Assembly (NCBI GenBank): GCA_902459845.2 | Contig: CABPSV020000451.1 | Span: forward strand, 1 to 15,902 | Length of the DNA: 15,902 nt | Source of the DNA: Hepatocystis sp. ex Piliocolobus tephrosceles | Lineage: Eukaryota; Apicomplexa; Aconoidasida; Haemosporida; Plasmodiidae | Direction of reading: 5' to 3' | Shown here: in pieces, positions 15,432 through 15,902 of the stretch | Numbering within the stretch: the first letter of the stretch is position 1 | Layout of the letters: each line of letters starts with the position of its first letter | Notes under the pieces: generated by a model | Told to the model about the DNA's origin: nothing | Database searches by the model: none | Seen by the model: the letters and a program-made list of their open reading frames with translations, nothing else | Made by a program: the position numbers and the translations under genes

Positions 15432-15902
15432 GTTTTAATATAAAATGTAAAAGCATAATGTACAATATATAAAATTTAACTTATACTGATACTGATATTT
15501 ATTTACGTGTTTTCGTTTGATATCGAATTGTTTATTTTCTTTTTTTTTTTTTACCTGAATAATCTGCTTTTAAATTCTATAGGAATAACTTTATAAATTG
15601 TATTGTATATAAAAACATGTATGTATATATTATTTTTATTATCACCATTCGACTTGCATAAAAAAAAAAAAAAAAAAAAGTAATTATATATATGTATACC
15701 TATATTTACACATTGCATTTTCGCCCACAACAGTATATGAGTTTTTATAAAAAAAAAAAAAAAACATAAAACAAAAGGAAAAAGAAAAGGACATAATAGA
15801 ACAAACTACAATGAAAAAGAAAGAAAAAAAGCAAATAATAAATCAGAAAATAAAAAAAATAATTAAGTAAAAAAAAAAAAAAATTCCAAAAAAAAAGCTA
15901 AA

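Larger units (their letters stand above)
12668..15902. other. 3.2-kb region without a convincing gene, rich in tandem arrays
   Basis: On the minus strand this begins as the 5' flank of the 811-residue gene. It contains an 18-bp array (13013-13156), a 21-bp array (13323-13406), a 74-nt T tract, a more complex island (13636-13790), a 16-17-bp GGGG-bearing array (14285-14447), (TA)n, and a 60-nt T tract. Some weak splice-like signals lie past 15100. Frames at 12905-13207, 12922-13278 and 13272-13523 are translations of the arrays. I see nothing firmly coding through to the right edge. Confidence 0.65.

Noticed and set aside
12668..15902. Possible centromere, since the region is long, gene-free and holds tandem arrays
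   Set aside because: Plasmodium centromeres are more uniformly A/T with short imperfect repeats. This region has G-run and CTG-type arrays and a more complex island, and other intergenic regions in the window look much the same. It cannot be settled without CENH3 data.

Overview
The window reads as nuclear DNA from a malaria parasite (genus Plasmodium). The evidence is extreme A+T richness, homopolymer A/T runs up to 77 nt, (TA)n microsatellites, short GT-AG introns with T-rich acceptors, lysine- and asparagine-rich proteins with in-frame low-complexity inserts, and A-rich sequence just before start codons. I cannot tell the species from sequence alone. There are no bacterial signals (operons, Shine-Dalgarno sites), no transposons, and no tRNA or rRNA genes that I can recognise.

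Layout, left to right. (1) 91-751, + strand: the last three exons of a multi-exon membrane transporter of the major facilitator type, cut by the left edge. (2) 1992-2486, - strand: a 164-residue protein whose N-terminus resembles the TTC4/Cns1/dpit47 co-chaperone N-terminal motif but has no TPR repeats. (3) 4430-5083, - strand: a complete 217-residue glycolipid-transfer-protein (GLTP) fold protein. (4) 6945-7784, + strand: a two-exon, 188-residue protein I do not recognise, with a basic N-terminus that could be a mitochondrial presequence. (5) 8720-9529, - strand: a 269-residue lysine-rich protein whose C-terminus resembles the ribosome-biogenesis factor SLX9. (6) 10232-12667, - strand: an 811-residue, heavily insert-laden relative of RluA-type pseudouridine synthases in which the catalytic aspartate appears to be replaced by proline. 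(7) 12668-15902: 3.2 kb with no convincing gene, holding several tandem arrays, one more complex island and weak splice-like signals near the right edge.

Genes 1/2 and 4/5 are convergent. Genes 3/4 are divergent and share a 1.86-kb intergenic region that holds a 14-unit, 10-bp-phased T-tract array. Genes 5 and 6 run in tandem on the - strand. The genes do not form an obvious pathway. Two (SLX9-like and pseudouridine-synthase-like) point to rRNA/ribosome work and two (transporter and GLTP) to membrane transport, but this is ordinary eukaryotic interspersion, not an operon.

The most interesting items are the pseudouridine-synthase-like protein with a lost catalytic residue, the GLTP with two altered headgroup-site residues, the TPR-less TTC4-like protein, the phased T-tract array between divergent genes, and a 10-copy array in which most units contain both a GGGG run and a complete four-codon mini-ORF. 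All family calls come from reading motifs by eye; none has been tested by a database search.
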